IMG/VR virus record: IMGVR_UViG_3300035698_006545
Span: 1-40,975 of that record
Source of the DNA: a virus
DNA length: 40,975 bases
Reading direction: 5' to 3' (one strand)
Shown here in pieces: positions 30,950 through 39,301 of this stretch. How positions within the stretch are numbered: position 1 is the stretch's first letter; each line of letters opens with the position of its first letter. The position numbers and the translations under genes were made by a program. The notes under the pieces were generated by a model. It saw only the letters and a list, made by a program, of their open reading frames with translations. It was not told the origin of the DNA and searched no databases.

Positions 30950-31257
30950 AGGGTTTTGACCTTCGACCCAGATTTAGTGATTTGGGGAGCGAGTGCGTTC
31001 TGGGGGTTGTCACTCTCAATCGCCGCAGCACCCTGGTCGTTCTTGTCTGCTTCAATCTTCTTCTTAGCTGCCTTAGTTGCGGCTGCAGACTTCTTCCTCT
31101 GCGCTGCAGTTTGTGCTGCAGACAGATCCTTAATCCTTGTCACCCATGATGGGACAGGGTCGAGTGGCTTGTCGGTAACAAGAACGGGACGCTTCCCATC
31201 AGGACCGTACAAGACACCGTCGTGTGTCCCTGGTGAATTAACTTGATAACGTGGCAT
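30946..31257 (-). CDS. Hypothetical protein of the head module, 103 aa
   Basis: I do not recognise this protein. The first 55 residues look folded (RYQVNSPGTHDGVLYGPDG and VLVTDKPLDPVPSWV). The middle is an Ala/Lys-rich helix (AQTAAQRKKSAAATKAAKKK), and the end is polar. The basic helix could bind DNA or the acidic capsid lining. GGAG lies seven bases before the ATG, immediately after the terminator at 31270-31296, so its expression depends on readthrough or a separate start. Confidence 0.65.
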   Translation of the reverse strand: MPRYQVNSPGTHDGVLYGPDGKRPVLVTDKPLDPVPSWVTRIKDLSAAQTAAQRKKSAAATKAAKKKIEADKNDQGAAAIESDNPQNALAPQITKSGSKVKTL

Positions 31258-31269
31258 ACTTTTCTCCAG

Positions 31270-31296
31270 TTAAAACAAAGGGGCATCGCTGCCCCT
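31270..31296 (-). terminator. Intrinsic terminator after the cement gene
   Basis: On the minus strand AGGGGCA pairs with TGCCCCT (31296-31279) around the GNRA-type loop GCGA, followed by TTTGTTTTA. It lies between the cement stop and the ribosome site of the 103-residue gene. It probably lowers transcription from the abundant capsid genes into the tail genes rather than stopping it fully, because no new promoter is evident downstream. Confidence 0.7.
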
Positions 31297-31317
31297 GAGT
31301 TTAACGATTAGAAGCTG

Positions 31318-31755
31318 TTAAGCCCCGGTTACGTTGGTTTGATTGCCCATGCTAATGCCAGCAGTAATCTTACCCGCTGTAGCATTGGAACCAGTCACCG
31401 TGTAGCGAACACCCAAATACCGCAGCGTGTCACCGTTAGGGACACACTGCATGAATGTCTGCTTGCCCGCCACCAAATCAGCCACCGCAATAGTTTGAGT
31501 GTTGAGTACAACTGGTGATGTCAACCCTGCTGCTGCACTGCACTCAAGAGTGATAGTGAGAGAGGTCAACGTGGCGAAGTCTTCAGTCACCTGAATAAGA
31601 ATTGGAATAGGCGTACCTTTTCCCAAGTCACGATTCAATGGAGCCTGAGCATCGTAAGGAGTGCCAGCTACACCTTGATCAATCACGTTAGTGCTGATCG
31701 CGGTGGCTGTCACTGCCTGATCGTCGGAGAAAATTTCCTGTGTTGAAAGTATCAT
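31318..31755 (-). CDS. Capsid cement/decoration protein (Bbp16-like)
   Basis: This 145-residue beta-rich protein begins ILSTQEIFSDDQAVTATAIS and STNVIDQG, with PIPILIQVTEDF in the middle. This matches the Bbp16-type structural protein encoded after the major capsid gene of Bordetella phage BPP-1 and relatives. In BPP-1 the protein sits between capsomers as cement. It lies one base after the major capsid stop, and GAGGG precedes the ATG. Confidence 0.78.
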   Translation of the reverse strand: MILSTQEIFSDDQAVTATAISTNVIDQGVAGTPYDAQAPLNRDLGKGTPIPILIQVTEDFATLTSLTITLECSAAAGLTSPVVLNTQTIAVADLVAGKQTFMQCVPNGDTLRYLGVRYTVTGSNATAGKITAGISMGNQTNVTGA

Positions 31756-31756
31756 G

Positions 31757-32758
31757 TTACACGACCCTCGCTTCAGTGTTTAATAGGGCATCTGTCTCAC
31801 GGATCGGAATGCCACGGTAAGTTAGAATTTCCTTACCTTGAATGTCCGTTCCAGGCTTCAGACGAATGAACGCATCAGATGCACCTGCGTTAGTTGCCAG
31901 AGCGTCAAGAGACTCCATGACATCCTTGTTGCAGTAGATCGCGATCTTACCACCGGCAACTCTGCGGTTCTGCAGCTGGTAGTACGCTTTACGAAGGAAG
32001 TCATAAAGAGCAACTGAACCACCTTGCATATCTGAAGCATCGACGTTAGCGACACGAGAAACGTATCTCCAGTCTTTAACTGCAAGACCGACATTCCAAG
32101 TGAACAGCTCTTCCTTACCGAAGTAAGCATTACCGGCACCATCAGTAAGACGCTGCTCGCCTTTATCTTCGCGAGTAACACCAGCCTGAGTACCTTTAGG
32201 GTACAAGACTTGCGTCTGATTCTCACCCCAAGTCACGAACCAGATCGACGTGTTGTCCGAACCAGTACCACCAGCATCAATGATCTGATTGCCGTTAGGC
32301 GCACTCAAGTCATTAAAACGTGGAGCAAGACCCATGAACTCTTCAGGATCTGTCGCGGTGTTGCCGTAGAACATTTTACTGCCTACTTCCTGAGACATCG
32401 CCTCAAGGAATGATTTAGCCTCAGCCAACCGAACAGCACCGGGGTTAGCAGAGAGGGCCAGAATACGATTATCAATCGTGCTCAAACCTTCCACAAAACC
32501 AGTTGTGTCAGTCACCTGAGTTCGGCCTGATTTGCTCTGAGGGATGCCTTGATACAGCTTACCCCAAGCAACAGACGGTAGACCGGATTGCACGGTGTGC
32601 AGGTGTTCGGTCCCTTTGTTACACTCGACAGCGATGGCATCATCAAGAATGGGTTGCATCTCGCTCAGCATATCGATAACTGGTGCGATCTGACCCTTGG
32701 GATCTTGAAGTTTGTACAGCTCTGTCAAGCCAAAAAAAGTGTTTCCAATAGTAGCCAC
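31757..32758 (-). CDS. Major capsid protein (BPP-1/Bcep22 type)
   Basis: The 333-residue protein begins with GTG at 32758, GGAG about eight bases upstream; a nearby ATG is out of frame. ATIGNTFFGLTELYK, an ELHTVQSG-like block (TEHLHTVQSGLPSVAWGKLY), RLAEAKSFLEAMSQEVGSKM and FYGNTATDPEEF match the podovirus capsid family of BPP-1 and Bcep22, an HK97-like fold. It assembles the icosahedral head on the scaffold encoded just upstream. No cleavage site or protease gene was seen. Confidence 0.88.
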   Translation of the reverse strand: MATIGNTFFGLTELYKLQDPKGQIAPVIDMLSEMQPILDDAIAVECNKGTEHLHTVQSGLPSVAWGKLYQGIPQSKSGRTQVTDTTGFVEGLSTIDNRILALSANPGAVRLAEAKSFLEAMSQEVGSKMFYGNTATDPEEFMGLAPRFNDLSAPNGNQIIDAGGTGSDNTSIWFVTWGENQTQVLYPKGTQAGVTREDKGEQRLTDGAGNAYFGKEELFTWNVGLAVKDWRYVSRVANVDASDMQGGSVALYDFLRKAYYQLQNRRVAGGKIAIYCNKDVMESLDALATNAGASDAFIRLKPGTDIQGKEILTYRGIPIRETDALLNTEARVV

Positions 32759-32769
32759 TTTTCATACTC

Positions 32770-33537
32770 CTAATTAATTGTTTGTTTCTCATTCGGGTAC
32801 AATAGATCAGCGGTATCCAGAATACTTTCTGGCACTGGATCGTTCCCCAATGAACCTGGACTGTCTTCTTTCATAAGTTTACCGACACGGGCGAATGCAC
32901 GGATGAACTCAGGATGGTTTCCCAACCCAAATTGTTTAAGCACGTTCTTAAGCTCTGGTGTTCCAAACTTATTCACTGCGGCATCTGCAGCCTGCACAGA
33001 CTCAGTGAAATGATCACCACCTATCTCGGTGTCAGCTTCAGCAGCTGTCACCCACTCAGATTTGAGCTTAGTAAACCGTTCCTGTTGATCAGTGACACCT
33101 TGAGTTTCAAGCTCACCGTGATAATCAACATACTTCTGTGCTGCCTCTACATCGAATCCCATGTCCTGAAAGAACGGTGTCATGTTCTCGATATACTGCG
33201 AGTCCATCTCTACTCCCTGCGCGGTCTTGATCGACTCGTAGGAGGTAGCTTCTTGCTTACCAGCATCGCTGGCATCCGCAATGACTGACTCGTCATCACT
33301 AACTTCGCCCTCTGGTTTCCCAGATTCTTTAGTATCCTTTGGTGCAGCTGCAGCTTCATCTGCAGCTGTCTTGGTTGCTGCTGCTTCATCTGCAGCTGTC
33401 TTGGTTGCTGCTGCTGCTTCATCTGCAGCTGCAACAGGCTTTTCAATAATGCTATCAGGTGCTGCTGCGTCAGGTGCTGCTGCGTCAGGTGCTGCTGCGT
33501 CAGGTGCTGCTGCTGCTTGTTCTGTATCAGTTGTCAT
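32770..33537 (-). CDS. Capsid scaffolding protein with repetitive Ala-rich N-terminus
   Basis: The 255-residue protein is acidic and helical. Residues 1-75 are low-complexity: four AAPDA-type repeats and two to three ADEAAA-x-KTA repeats. Then an acidic linker and a helical region (NMTPFFQDMGFDVEAAQKYV) lead to a C-terminal EFIRAFARVGKLM segment that may bind the capsid. Position between the portal side and the capsid is standard for scaffolds. The start overlaps the upstream gene by 11 bases, with AAGGAAA as ribosome site. Confidence 0.8.
   Translation of the reverse strand: MTTDTEQAAAAPDAAAPDAAAPDAAAPDSIIEKPVAAADEAAAATKTAADEAAATKTAADEAAAAPKDTKESGKPEGEVSDDESVIADASDAGKQEATSYESIKTAQGVEMDSQYIENMTPFFQDMGFDVEAAQKYVDYHGELETQGVTDQQERFTKLKSEWVTAAEADTEIGGDHFTESVQAADAAVNKFGTPELKNVLKQFGLGNHPEFIRAFARVGKLMKEDSPGSLGNDPVPESILDTADLLYPNEKQTIN
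33353..33431 (-). repeat. Imperfect 30-bp tandem repeat in the scaffold gene
   Basis: Two identical 30-base units (33353-33382, 33383-33412) and a partial third (33416-33431) encode the ADEAAATKTA-type repeat. Unit length is a multiple of three, so copy number can change without loss of frame. Confidence 0.8.
33455..33514 (-). repeat. 15-bp tandem repeat, four copies, in the scaffold gene
   Basis: Four units of TCAGGTGCTGCTGCG (plus-strand reading; the last ends in T) encode Ala-Ala-Pro-Asp-Ala repeats near the scaffold N-terminus. It is in frame and probably slippage-prone. Confidence 0.88.
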
Positions 33538-33796
33538 CTGTAAAGTTTTCCTTTAGTAGTTGTAGAAAATGATCCTCATCAGCCTGCTTTGCTTGCTCAA
33601 CCAACCACACACCAACTGATCGTTTCGACGTGTTGTGCTTCATCTTCTCAACGTCACTGCTGTATGTGTCGTTGAAATACCCTGCTTCGATGAGCAATGA
33701 GCTGATAAACCTTCTACCTCCAGGTGTTCGAATTATATCATGTAAATCACTGACTTCAACCGCAATCTCATGATTGGTATCCTCCTCACCGCTCAC
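33527..33796 (-). CDS. Bbp19-like small phage protein
   Basis: The 89-residue protein has LHDIIRTPGGRRFISSLLIE with AGYFN and a later KRSVGVWLVEQAKQ helix, matching the Bbp19-like domain: x-TP-x-GRRF...LLxxAG...GxxxVGxxL. These proteins are encoded between the portal and scaffold genes of BPP-1-like phages; function is unknown. It overlaps the portal stop by ATGA and the scaffold start by 11 bases. Confidence 0.78.
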   Translation of the reverse strand: MSGEEDTNHEIAVEVSDLHDIIRTPGGRRFISSLLIEAGYFNDTYSSDVEKMKHNTSKRSVGVWLVEQAKQADEDHFLQLLKENFTDDN

Positions 33797-35478
33797 TTCA
33801 ACCCAGCCTGACGCATCACTTCAGTCACCGCGTTCTCGCCACCGGTGTCTATTTCGGATGCAGTCTTGGTGGTCTCAATCTGCTGAACAGCCTGAGCTGA
33901 CTCTTGTGCAGCCTGCTTGGCCTGGGCTTCACCGGCCATGATCTCACCAACCTCATCGTCAGATCTGATGATGTTCGGATCAGTACCCATCGCCTCTGAG
34001 AACGCATCGACAGTCTCTGTGGCGTTGATCTTGTGACGTGCTTCAGGCCAAACCTGAGCAACCTCTGCAGCGAATGAGACAGTCTGTCTGAGTCCACTTA
34101 CAGCCACCATGCGCTGAGCCTGGGCCAATACTGACACATACTCTATCGCCAACTTGCTGTCCTGCAGCTCTTGTGGGGGGGGAGGTAAGATGCCCGCTCG
34201 CTGTAGAATGTTAAATGTTCGATCAACTAATGGATCAAGCAGCTCATCATGCAAGCGTTCCAGAACAGGTCCAAGCATCAACAACTTCTCTTCCTGCTTC
34301 TCAGCCACTTCAGTCGCAGTGATGGGTTGGCGCTTGTTGTTGTTGATCATCATCAAGAATAGATCTTCATAGAATCCACGCTTGATTCGACCCTCAGCTT
34401 CAAAGTTCACATCCCTGATCGCATTGATGTCTGGTCGATAGTTCCCGTAGATGGATGAGATCGTGTCATCAGATCCAGCAGATCCACCGTAGATCATCTC
34501 ACCGGGTTGGGGAGTCTGACCTTTCGTCTTGTTCTTCAGCCCTGCACTGGTAAGCAGAGGAGGGTTCGACACCTTGTCCACTGCTTGATACTTTCGCTTC
34601 TCACCGAGCTGCAGAGCTTTCGTATCACCCAACACAACCATACCTGGACAATCGCTTGAATAGACACCCTCACCGACCACATCCCAGCGAGGTGCCATGA
34701 TGGGGAAATCTTCGAACCCCGATTCCTTGAGGAACCCATCTTCAGTGTTGCCCTTCGACTTCTCGTAATAGACAGATCTGAATGGCATGTCTCCAGCAAA
34801 CGGACTCATGTGATCGCGGTCATCGTTAGGCTCAACTGCGTGAACACAATCTATCCACGATTCTGTGTTGCCGTTCTCCCACTGCTGCTTCACAGAATCA
34901 GATACTTTATCAATGCCGAACTTCTTCACGAGCTGACCAACAGTCTGCTGGTACTCACGGTACATAGTGTCAACCCTATCGATGCCGTTGACCCCCAACA
35001 TGTAACTGCCGACAGTGTACTGCTTGCATCGGATCACATTCTCGAAGTCTTGATAGACTCCCATCGCACCAGTGCCGAACACTCCAATCTCAGCATATAA
35101 CGAGTGCAATGAGTTGTAGGTGTTCGACTGCGAGTAGACCCGGTACATGATTACTTCAACCGCATGCAACCACCGCTTCACCGCTGCATGCTCTTTCAGC
35201 TTAGGATCTGCTGTTGCCAGCTTGAACCAGGGACGAGCAGGTGATGTGATGCCCGCCATCATTCCTGAAGCAAGTGTTCTCGACGCGAGTCTGCTTGTGT
35301 TGTTGATCTGCTTGGTGTTGCGCCTCAGTGCCTTGTCGCTGTCACCCATGAGGAACTTGCCGCGGTGAGCCAAGTGATAGTCGGACAACTCCCCCCACCA
35401 CGGCATGAAGTCAGAGCGAGCTGACCTGAGATTCTCAAGTCGCTTATTGAACTTCGCCACTTTTGTGTCATTACTCAT
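33793..35478 (-). CDS. Portal (head-to-tail connector) protein
   Basis: This is a 561-residue protein. I use the ATG at 35478 with GGGA seven bases before it; an open frame to 35559 has no such site. SARSDFMPWWGELSDYHLAH and the following SRLASRTLASGMMAGITSPA are characteristic of the T7-type connector family (PF12236). A long C-terminal helical, Gln/Ala-rich tail (about 500-561) fits the barrel and crown. It forms the DNA entry channel, contacted by terminase and adaptor. The 111 bases upstream hold no gene and only a weak -10-like TATACT on the minus strand. Confidence 0.87.
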   Translation of the reverse strand: MSNDTKVAKFNKRLENLRSARSDFMPWWGELSDYHLAHRGKFLMGDSDKALRRNTKQINNTSRLASRTLASGMMAGITSPARPWFKLATADPKLKEHAAVKRWLHAVEVIMYRVYSQSNTYNSLHSLYAEIGVFGTGAMGVYQDFENVIRCKQYTVGSYMLGVNGIDRVDTMYREYQQTVGQLVKKFGIDKVSDSVKQQWENGNTESWIDCVHAVEPNDDRDHMSPFAGDMPFRSVYYEKSKGNTEDGFLKESGFEDFPIMAPRWDVVGEGVYSSDCPGMVVLGDTKALQLGEKRKYQAVDKVSNPPLLTSAGLKNKTKGQTPQPGEMIYGGSAGSDDTISSIYGNYRPDINAIRDVNFEAEGRIKRGFYEDLFLMMINNNKRQPITATEVAEKQEEKLLMLGPVLERLHDELLDPLVDRTFNILQRAGILPPPPQELQDSKLAIEYVSVLAQAQRMVAVSGLRQTVSFAAEVAQVWPEARHKINATETVDAFSEAMGTDPNIIRSDDEVGEIMAGEAQAKQAAQESAQAVQQIETTKTASEIDTGGENAVTEVMRQAGLK

Positions 35479-35589
35479 GTTGTTGTCCCATGTCTCAAAA
35501 TAGTTCTTTCCAAAGTATAGATGCGTTGATAGTCGCAGAGTTATCGCTTGACCCAGCAATCGTTATAGACTTGCTTTAACTGTGCTCAT

Positions 35590-36471
35590 CTATGATCCCA
35601 ACAAAGTCTTCACAAGAGTGTTGGCCTCAGCAGTGAGACCTTGACCGCTTGTTTTAATAACATCAGTTTGACCTTTTGCTCCGGTACGTTTACGTGTTGC
35701 GCGTCGAACACTTCTCAATGAGGGTGACCGAGGCACTTCACCGGCAACATTGCGAGGTGTCTCTGCTGCAGAAGTGGGCCCATAGATCCCACCGGGGCCA
35801 GGTTCTCCTGGATTGCCTAAGTTCCCAGGATCATCGTCGGGTAGTTTAGACCCAGGCCCACCACCATCATCAGTGAGGTCACCACCAATCACATCATCAA
35901 CAATCTTCTCGTCACCGGTGCGGTTGTCCTCACCCGGATCTAAGATGCCATTGTCATTGGGGTCATCTGTGTTGATAGGATTCTGCACACCGAACTCATC
36001 AATGAATCGCTGCTCATTGTTGGCTGCACCTGCACCTGACCACCACTGAGCATACTCATTCGGATCTGCAGTCCAACCCTGAGCAGCGAATGCCCTATCG
36101 ATATCTGGGTTGTCAGCGATGAACGATCCCCAATCGTAACCAGCTGGGATGTCATAGCTCACACCTGACGCAGTTACGCCTGATCCATTGGTCGATCGGT
36201 AAGGGTTGTAGTTGTCTTTGTACGCTGAGTCAGGTGCTGCATTCTGCGCTCTGACCCCAGTCTCGTAAGTGGGCTGACCTGCAGCTGCTGTATCACGAGT
36301 GGTCTCAGTCGCATCTTTCCCGGTCGCGGTGACTGGGGGTGTGATGCCCGTAGGTGTTGGTTGTGGCCCCACTGTTGGTTGTGTCTGTTGTGGTCCTGTA
36401 GCAGGCGCACGAGGGGATATCGTGTTCATGAAGATCTTTGCTGCTTCTTCACCGGTGAATACTTGTGGCAT
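35590..36471 (-). CDS. Hypothetical virion-operon protein with calcium-loop-like motif, 293 aa
   Basis: I cannot name a function. The N-terminal 70 residues are Pro/Thr/Gln-rich and probably disordered. About 100-165 is a folded patch with YDIPAGYDWGSFIADNPDID and GWTADPNEYAQWW. Near 175 is DPNDNGILDPGED, matching the D-x-N/D-x-N-G-x2-D-x2-E calcium loop of EF-hand or dockerin type. A Gly/Asp/Pro-rich stretch follows, and the end is basic (SVRRATRKRTGAKG). It lies between large terminase and portal, so a head-assembly or minor structural role is plausible. Confidence 0.7.
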   Translation of the reverse strand: MPQVFTGEEAAKIFMNTISPRAPATGPQQTQPTVGPQPTPTGITPPVTATGKDATETTRDTAAAGQPTYETGVRAQNAAPDSAYKDNYNPYRSTNGSGVTASGVSYDIPAGYDWGSFIADNPDIDRAFAAQGWTADPNEYAQWWSGAGAANNEQRFIDEFGVQNPINTDDPNDNGILDPGEDNRTGDEKIVDDVIGGDLTDDGGGPGSKLPDDDPGNLGNPGEPGPGGIYGPTSAAETPRNVAGEVPRSPSLRSVRRATRKRTGAKGQTDVIKTSGQGLTAEANTLVKTLLGS

Positions 36472-36512
36472 GCTAAAAAGCCCTCAATTGGGTGTACATA
36501 TTCGGCATTGTA

Positions 36513-38084
36513 CTACATCGCGTCCATAGGATCATAGTCATTTATCTGCCTGTTGGCGTACTCCCTAGCGTGTGGAGCCACGTCATCGCTCCCGCGGTCA
36601 ACCTCAAGCGGTGCAACCTCATGAGCGAACAACAGATAGAACTGGTCAGCCCAGTCAGGTGATACACCCAATCTCTTCTTCAGATCTGGCTTTCGTTCAA
36701 GCACCAACTGATCCTTGTCGTTGTGCCAGAACTCCCTAATCGTCAGCTCTTCTTCCAGCTGTGGATCATCAGGTATGGCACCACCGGCCATCAACCACTC
36801 ACGACACCTGAATGCCATCTCAGCTGTCTTGTTGACGTAATGCTTCTCATCATCTGCTTTGCCACCAAAGTTAACACCGAACACGTTGTAGCCCAGCTGA
36901 CGGATGCGATCTACTATTGGACCACCTATTCCAGTTTCATCCACGAAGATGACATCAGGCTTGTGTCGATTGAATACCTCAACCAGCTTAGCCACAACAA
37001 CCATTGAGTCACGAGACTTATCACCTGGGATTCGATATGTGCCCTCAGACTTCGCATCCTTCCCGCGTCTGAATCCGATCATGCAATTGTCTTCACCACC
37101 ACGCGCAACATCGACAGAGCAGATCAATGGATCATCTGGTAGATAACGACCAACATCACGCTTCATTGCATCAAACACAATGTCACCTGGGATGAACTGC
37201 ATATCACCTGCGCGAGGGAATCGACCAAGTACACGAACCCTGACAAAGTCAGAGTCCTCACCCCAGTCATTGATCCACTCATCGATCAGCTTCTTGTTCG
37301 TCATCTTCGCGGTGCGTGAATCAACCTGTGATGTTGTCCATCGTGATGACGCAGCGAAACACTTCTTGAATGCTCCTGTGTTCCTGGTTGGGTTGCCGAA
37401 TGCAAAGATCATCGGCTCACCATCTGTCAGTCCACCCTCAGCCACTTCCCATATCTTATCTGGGACAGCTGACGCTTCATCGAATATGTAGAACGGTGTT
37501 GAGTTCGCACAATGCAGACCAGCGAATGCTTCTGAGTTCTCCTCGCGACAGGTCTGAGCATCAACACGCCATGACTCTGGATATGCCTTGTGATACATCG
37601 AGAGAGATCCCTTACCACTGTTCAACTCGAACCAGTGACCGGTGATGCATCTCTCCTTCCACTTAGCCAGCTCACCCCATGTCTTGGTCTTCAACTGCTC
37701 ACCGGTGTTAGCTGTGACAATACCTTTTGCTCTTGGCCTGGTGCTCATGATCCACAGTATCAACCATGCAACCAGGGCTGACTTTCCTATGCCGTGACCT
37801 GATGCAATGGCTTCACGAATAGCATCAACCGGTGTGACACCGTTGAAAGCATTCTCGATGCACTTCTCGCCCACATCCTCAAGCAGATCAATCTGCCAAG
37901 TGTCTGCACCCACGAACCCTTCGAGTTCGTCATAGTCCCAGTCGAATGCCCACAGCACGAAACCCAGCGGATCATTCCTAAACTGGGCGCACTCTTCTGC
38001 AATGTGGATATCAACTTGGTCCGGGCTGTAGTCCGGTGATTGTATGGCGAGGGATAGAGAGTTCTGATCGAATGGAGGACTCAC
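36513..38084 (-). CDS. Terminase large subunit
   Basis: This is a 523-residue packaging motor. ATPase: GHGIGKS (96-102, Walker A), FDEAS (201-205, Walker B), and a coupling-like FGNPTRNTG. Nuclease: CSVDVARGGED near 322-332 and VIFVDETGIGG near 377 supply the RNase H-like acids. It starts with GTG, overlapping the upstream stop (GTGA at 38081-38084), with only a weak ribosome site, so translational coupling is likely. It cuts concatemers and pumps DNA through the portal. All catalytic motifs are present. Confidence 0.9.
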   Translation of the reverse strand: MSPPFDQNSLSLAIQSPDYSPDQVDIHIAEECAQFRNDPLGFVLWAFDWDYDELEGFVGADTWQIDLLEDVGEKCIENAFNGVTPVDAIREAIASGHGIGKSALVAWLILWIMSTRPRAKGIVTANTGEQLKTKTWGELAKWKERCITGHWFELNSGKGSLSMYHKAYPESWRVDAQTCREENSEAFAGLHCANSTPFYIFDEASAVPDKIWEVAEGGLTDGEPMIFAFGNPTRNTGAFKKCFAASSRWTTSQVDSRTAKMTNKKLIDEWINDWGEDSDFVRVRVLGRFPRAGDMQFIPGDIVFDAMKRDVGRYLPDDPLICSVDVARGGEDNCMIGFRRGKDAKSEGTYRIPGDKSRDSMVVVAKLVEVFNRHKPDVIFVDETGIGGPIVDRIRQLGYNVFGVNFGGKADDEKHYVNKTAEMAFRCREWLMAGGAIPDDPQLEEELTIREFWHNDKDQLVLERKPDLKKRLGVSPDWADQFYLLFAHEVAPLEVDRGSDDVAPHAREYANRQINDYDPMDAM

Positions 38085-38314
38085 CGCTCAGTCACCGTGA
38101 TCTCAAGCAGTGCAACTTCTAACTTCAGATCATTGTACATCTGCAGCAGCTCATCGTGTCTCGCGTCTTGGCGCTCATCAGCAGCTCTGAACGCATCGCT
38201 GTCATCAGCCTCAGTGGTCTCGGAGTACGCATTGATTCCACCCGCGGCGAACACAACACTGAACAGTGCAGCGACAACGGGGGAGTTCTTCAGTTCTTTA
38301 ATGATTGTGCTCAT
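38081..38314 (-). CDS. Small membrane protein with coiled coil, i-spanin or holin candidate
   Basis: The 77-residue protein has one N-terminal hydrophobic helix (VVAALFSVVFAAGGINAY) followed by an acidic, coiled-coil-like region (DERQDARHDELLQMYNDLKL). One transmembrane helix plus a periplasmic coiled coil is the plan of inner-membrane spanins, and also of some accessory holins. It lies between the terminase subunits, tied to both by stop/start overlaps. Role unproven. Confidence 0.6.
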   Translation of the reverse strand: MSTIIKELKNSPVVAALFSVVFAAGGINAYSETTEADDSDAFRAADERQDARHDELLQMYNDLKLEVALLEITVTER

Positions 38315-38766
38315 AGGAATGACACCTCAGTCTTCTCAGGTTCACCGCCGCGGGCAGCTAACCTGGTTCTGGATCTGCTCAGCCGTTCAATGACTGCCTC
38401 AGCTCCTTGGATCTCAACCTTCTCCGCGGCGAACGCATCAACTGCTGCATGTTTGCCGATCAGGTTCAGTGACTGGTTGGATGCTGAGATCTTGCCCTGC
38501 TGCTTAGCTATCATGTGATTGTCCACCAGTTCAAGTTTGAGCCACTCTGCATCGATCACTGAGTTCTTCAGCTGGAATATCTTAATGCGAGCCAGAGCGT
38601 TCACCACCACCTCATCCTTCAGATAATCATACGCAGTCTGCGCTGAGATGTTCACCGCGGCAGCTGCTCGTTGAGCGTTGCGATCCTTCACGTATTCAAT
38701 GATGAAGAATGCCTGGGTATCACTGCACCCGGTGAGGTCTTCCATTGTGAGCTTGTTGTTCTTCAT
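38311..38766 (-). CDS. Terminase small subunit
   Basis: This is a 151-residue protein. I use the ATG at 38766; the in-frame extension to 38883 runs across a promoter-like sequence at 38801-38829. An N-terminal helix-turn-helix (RNAQRAAAAVNISAQTAYDY) is followed by long helices and a basic end (RLSRSRTRLAARGG), the layout of small terminases that recognise the packaging site and hand DNA to the large subunit. It is the first gene of the virion operon. Confidence 0.75.
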   Translation of the reverse strand: MKNNKLTMEDLTGCSDTQAFFIIEYVKDRNAQRAAAAVNISAQTAYDYLKDEVVVNALARIKIFQLKNSVIDAEWLKLELVDNHMIAKQQGKISASNQSLNLIGKHAAVDAFAAEKVEIQGAEAVIERLSRSRTRLAARGGEPEKTEVSFL

Positions 38767-38800
38767 GTTCTCGTTACCACTTGACACTTCCGAAAACGCT

Positions 38801-38829
38801 ATTCTACCACTGTGTTCTACCGTGAACAA
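38801..38829 (-). promoter_or_regulatory. Candidate promoter of the leftward virion operon
   Basis: On the minus strand TTGTTC (38829-38824), a 17-base spacer and TAGAAT (38806-38801, five of six) with an upstream TGG form an extended -10 element. Transcription would start near 38794, just before the small terminase ATG at 38766. Confidence 0.5.
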
Positions 38830-38896
38830 CACAGGCAATCTGTGGCGCTGGAACTCTGTTGAACCATGTCCCGTGTTAAGCACCCGTCAAGTTCGT

Positions 38897-39085
38897 GGAG
38901 CACAGGAGCACAGCAAATTACCGACCTCGCCCCTCAAATTACGAATTTTAACTATATTCAATCTCTCTGCCATCAATATATGAGAATTAACTGTGCTCCT
39001 GTTCACTTTTTGCTCTATAACCGCTCATATCAATACATTCCGAGGAGCACACATAGCATAAGTTGCTGTGCTCCTGCTGTGCTCC
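38897..39085. repeat. Six copies of GGAGCACA in both orientations (iteron/operator-like)
   Basis: Plus orientation at 38897-38904, 38905-38912 (directly adjacent) and 39044-39051; minus orientation (TGTGCTCC) at 38992-38999, 39067-39074 and 39078-39085. The outer pairs form an inverted repeat of two tandem copies around an AT-rich core. Exact matches at this density in 189 bases are not expected by chance. Confidence 0.85.
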
Positions 39086-39231
39086 TGCTGTTCACCCCAA
39101 ACTTCGTGGTTCCCAATAGTAACCATTATCCGTGTTAAACCCGTCATATCCCTTGCGCCCCACAGTACCCCAAATCACAACAACACCAGAACACGCCACA
39201 GAGAATGTTGTTATTCATTGTCGCACAGGGG

Positions 39232-39261
39232 TTGACAATCACAGACCATGTCCCGTATCAT
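39232..39261 (+). promoter_or_regulatory. Sigma70 promoter for the rightward small-gene operon
   Basis: TTGACA (39232-39237), an 18-base spacer and TATCAT (39256-39261, five of six). The start site would be near 39268, about 34 bases before the first ATG at 39302, which has AGGAG seven bases upstream. Confidence 0.65.
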
Positions 39262-39301
39262 TCAGTTATTCACTTAAAACACAGCAACCAGGAGCACGAT
39301 T

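Larger units (their letters stand above)
38767..39301. other. Divergent intergenic control region, no gene
   Basis: This is the longest gene-free stretch. From left to right it holds the leftward promoter (38801-38829), two adjacent GGAGCACA repeats, an AT-rich segment (about 38935-38990), four more repeat copies in both orientations, and a rightward TTGACA promoter (39232-39261). Layout suggests an origin of replication and/or a repressor-controlled switch region between virion and early genes. No credible ORF or RNA gene was seen. Confidence 0.65.

Noticed and set aside
38767-38883. Extended N-terminus of the small terminase
   Set aside because: It includes the extended -10 promoter at 38801-38829 and lacks a ribosome site; the ATG at 38766 directly precedes the helix-turn-helix region.
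38767-39301. CRISPR array
   Set aside because: The repeats are 8 bp, irregularly spaced and in both orientations; this fits operators or iterons, not CRISPR.
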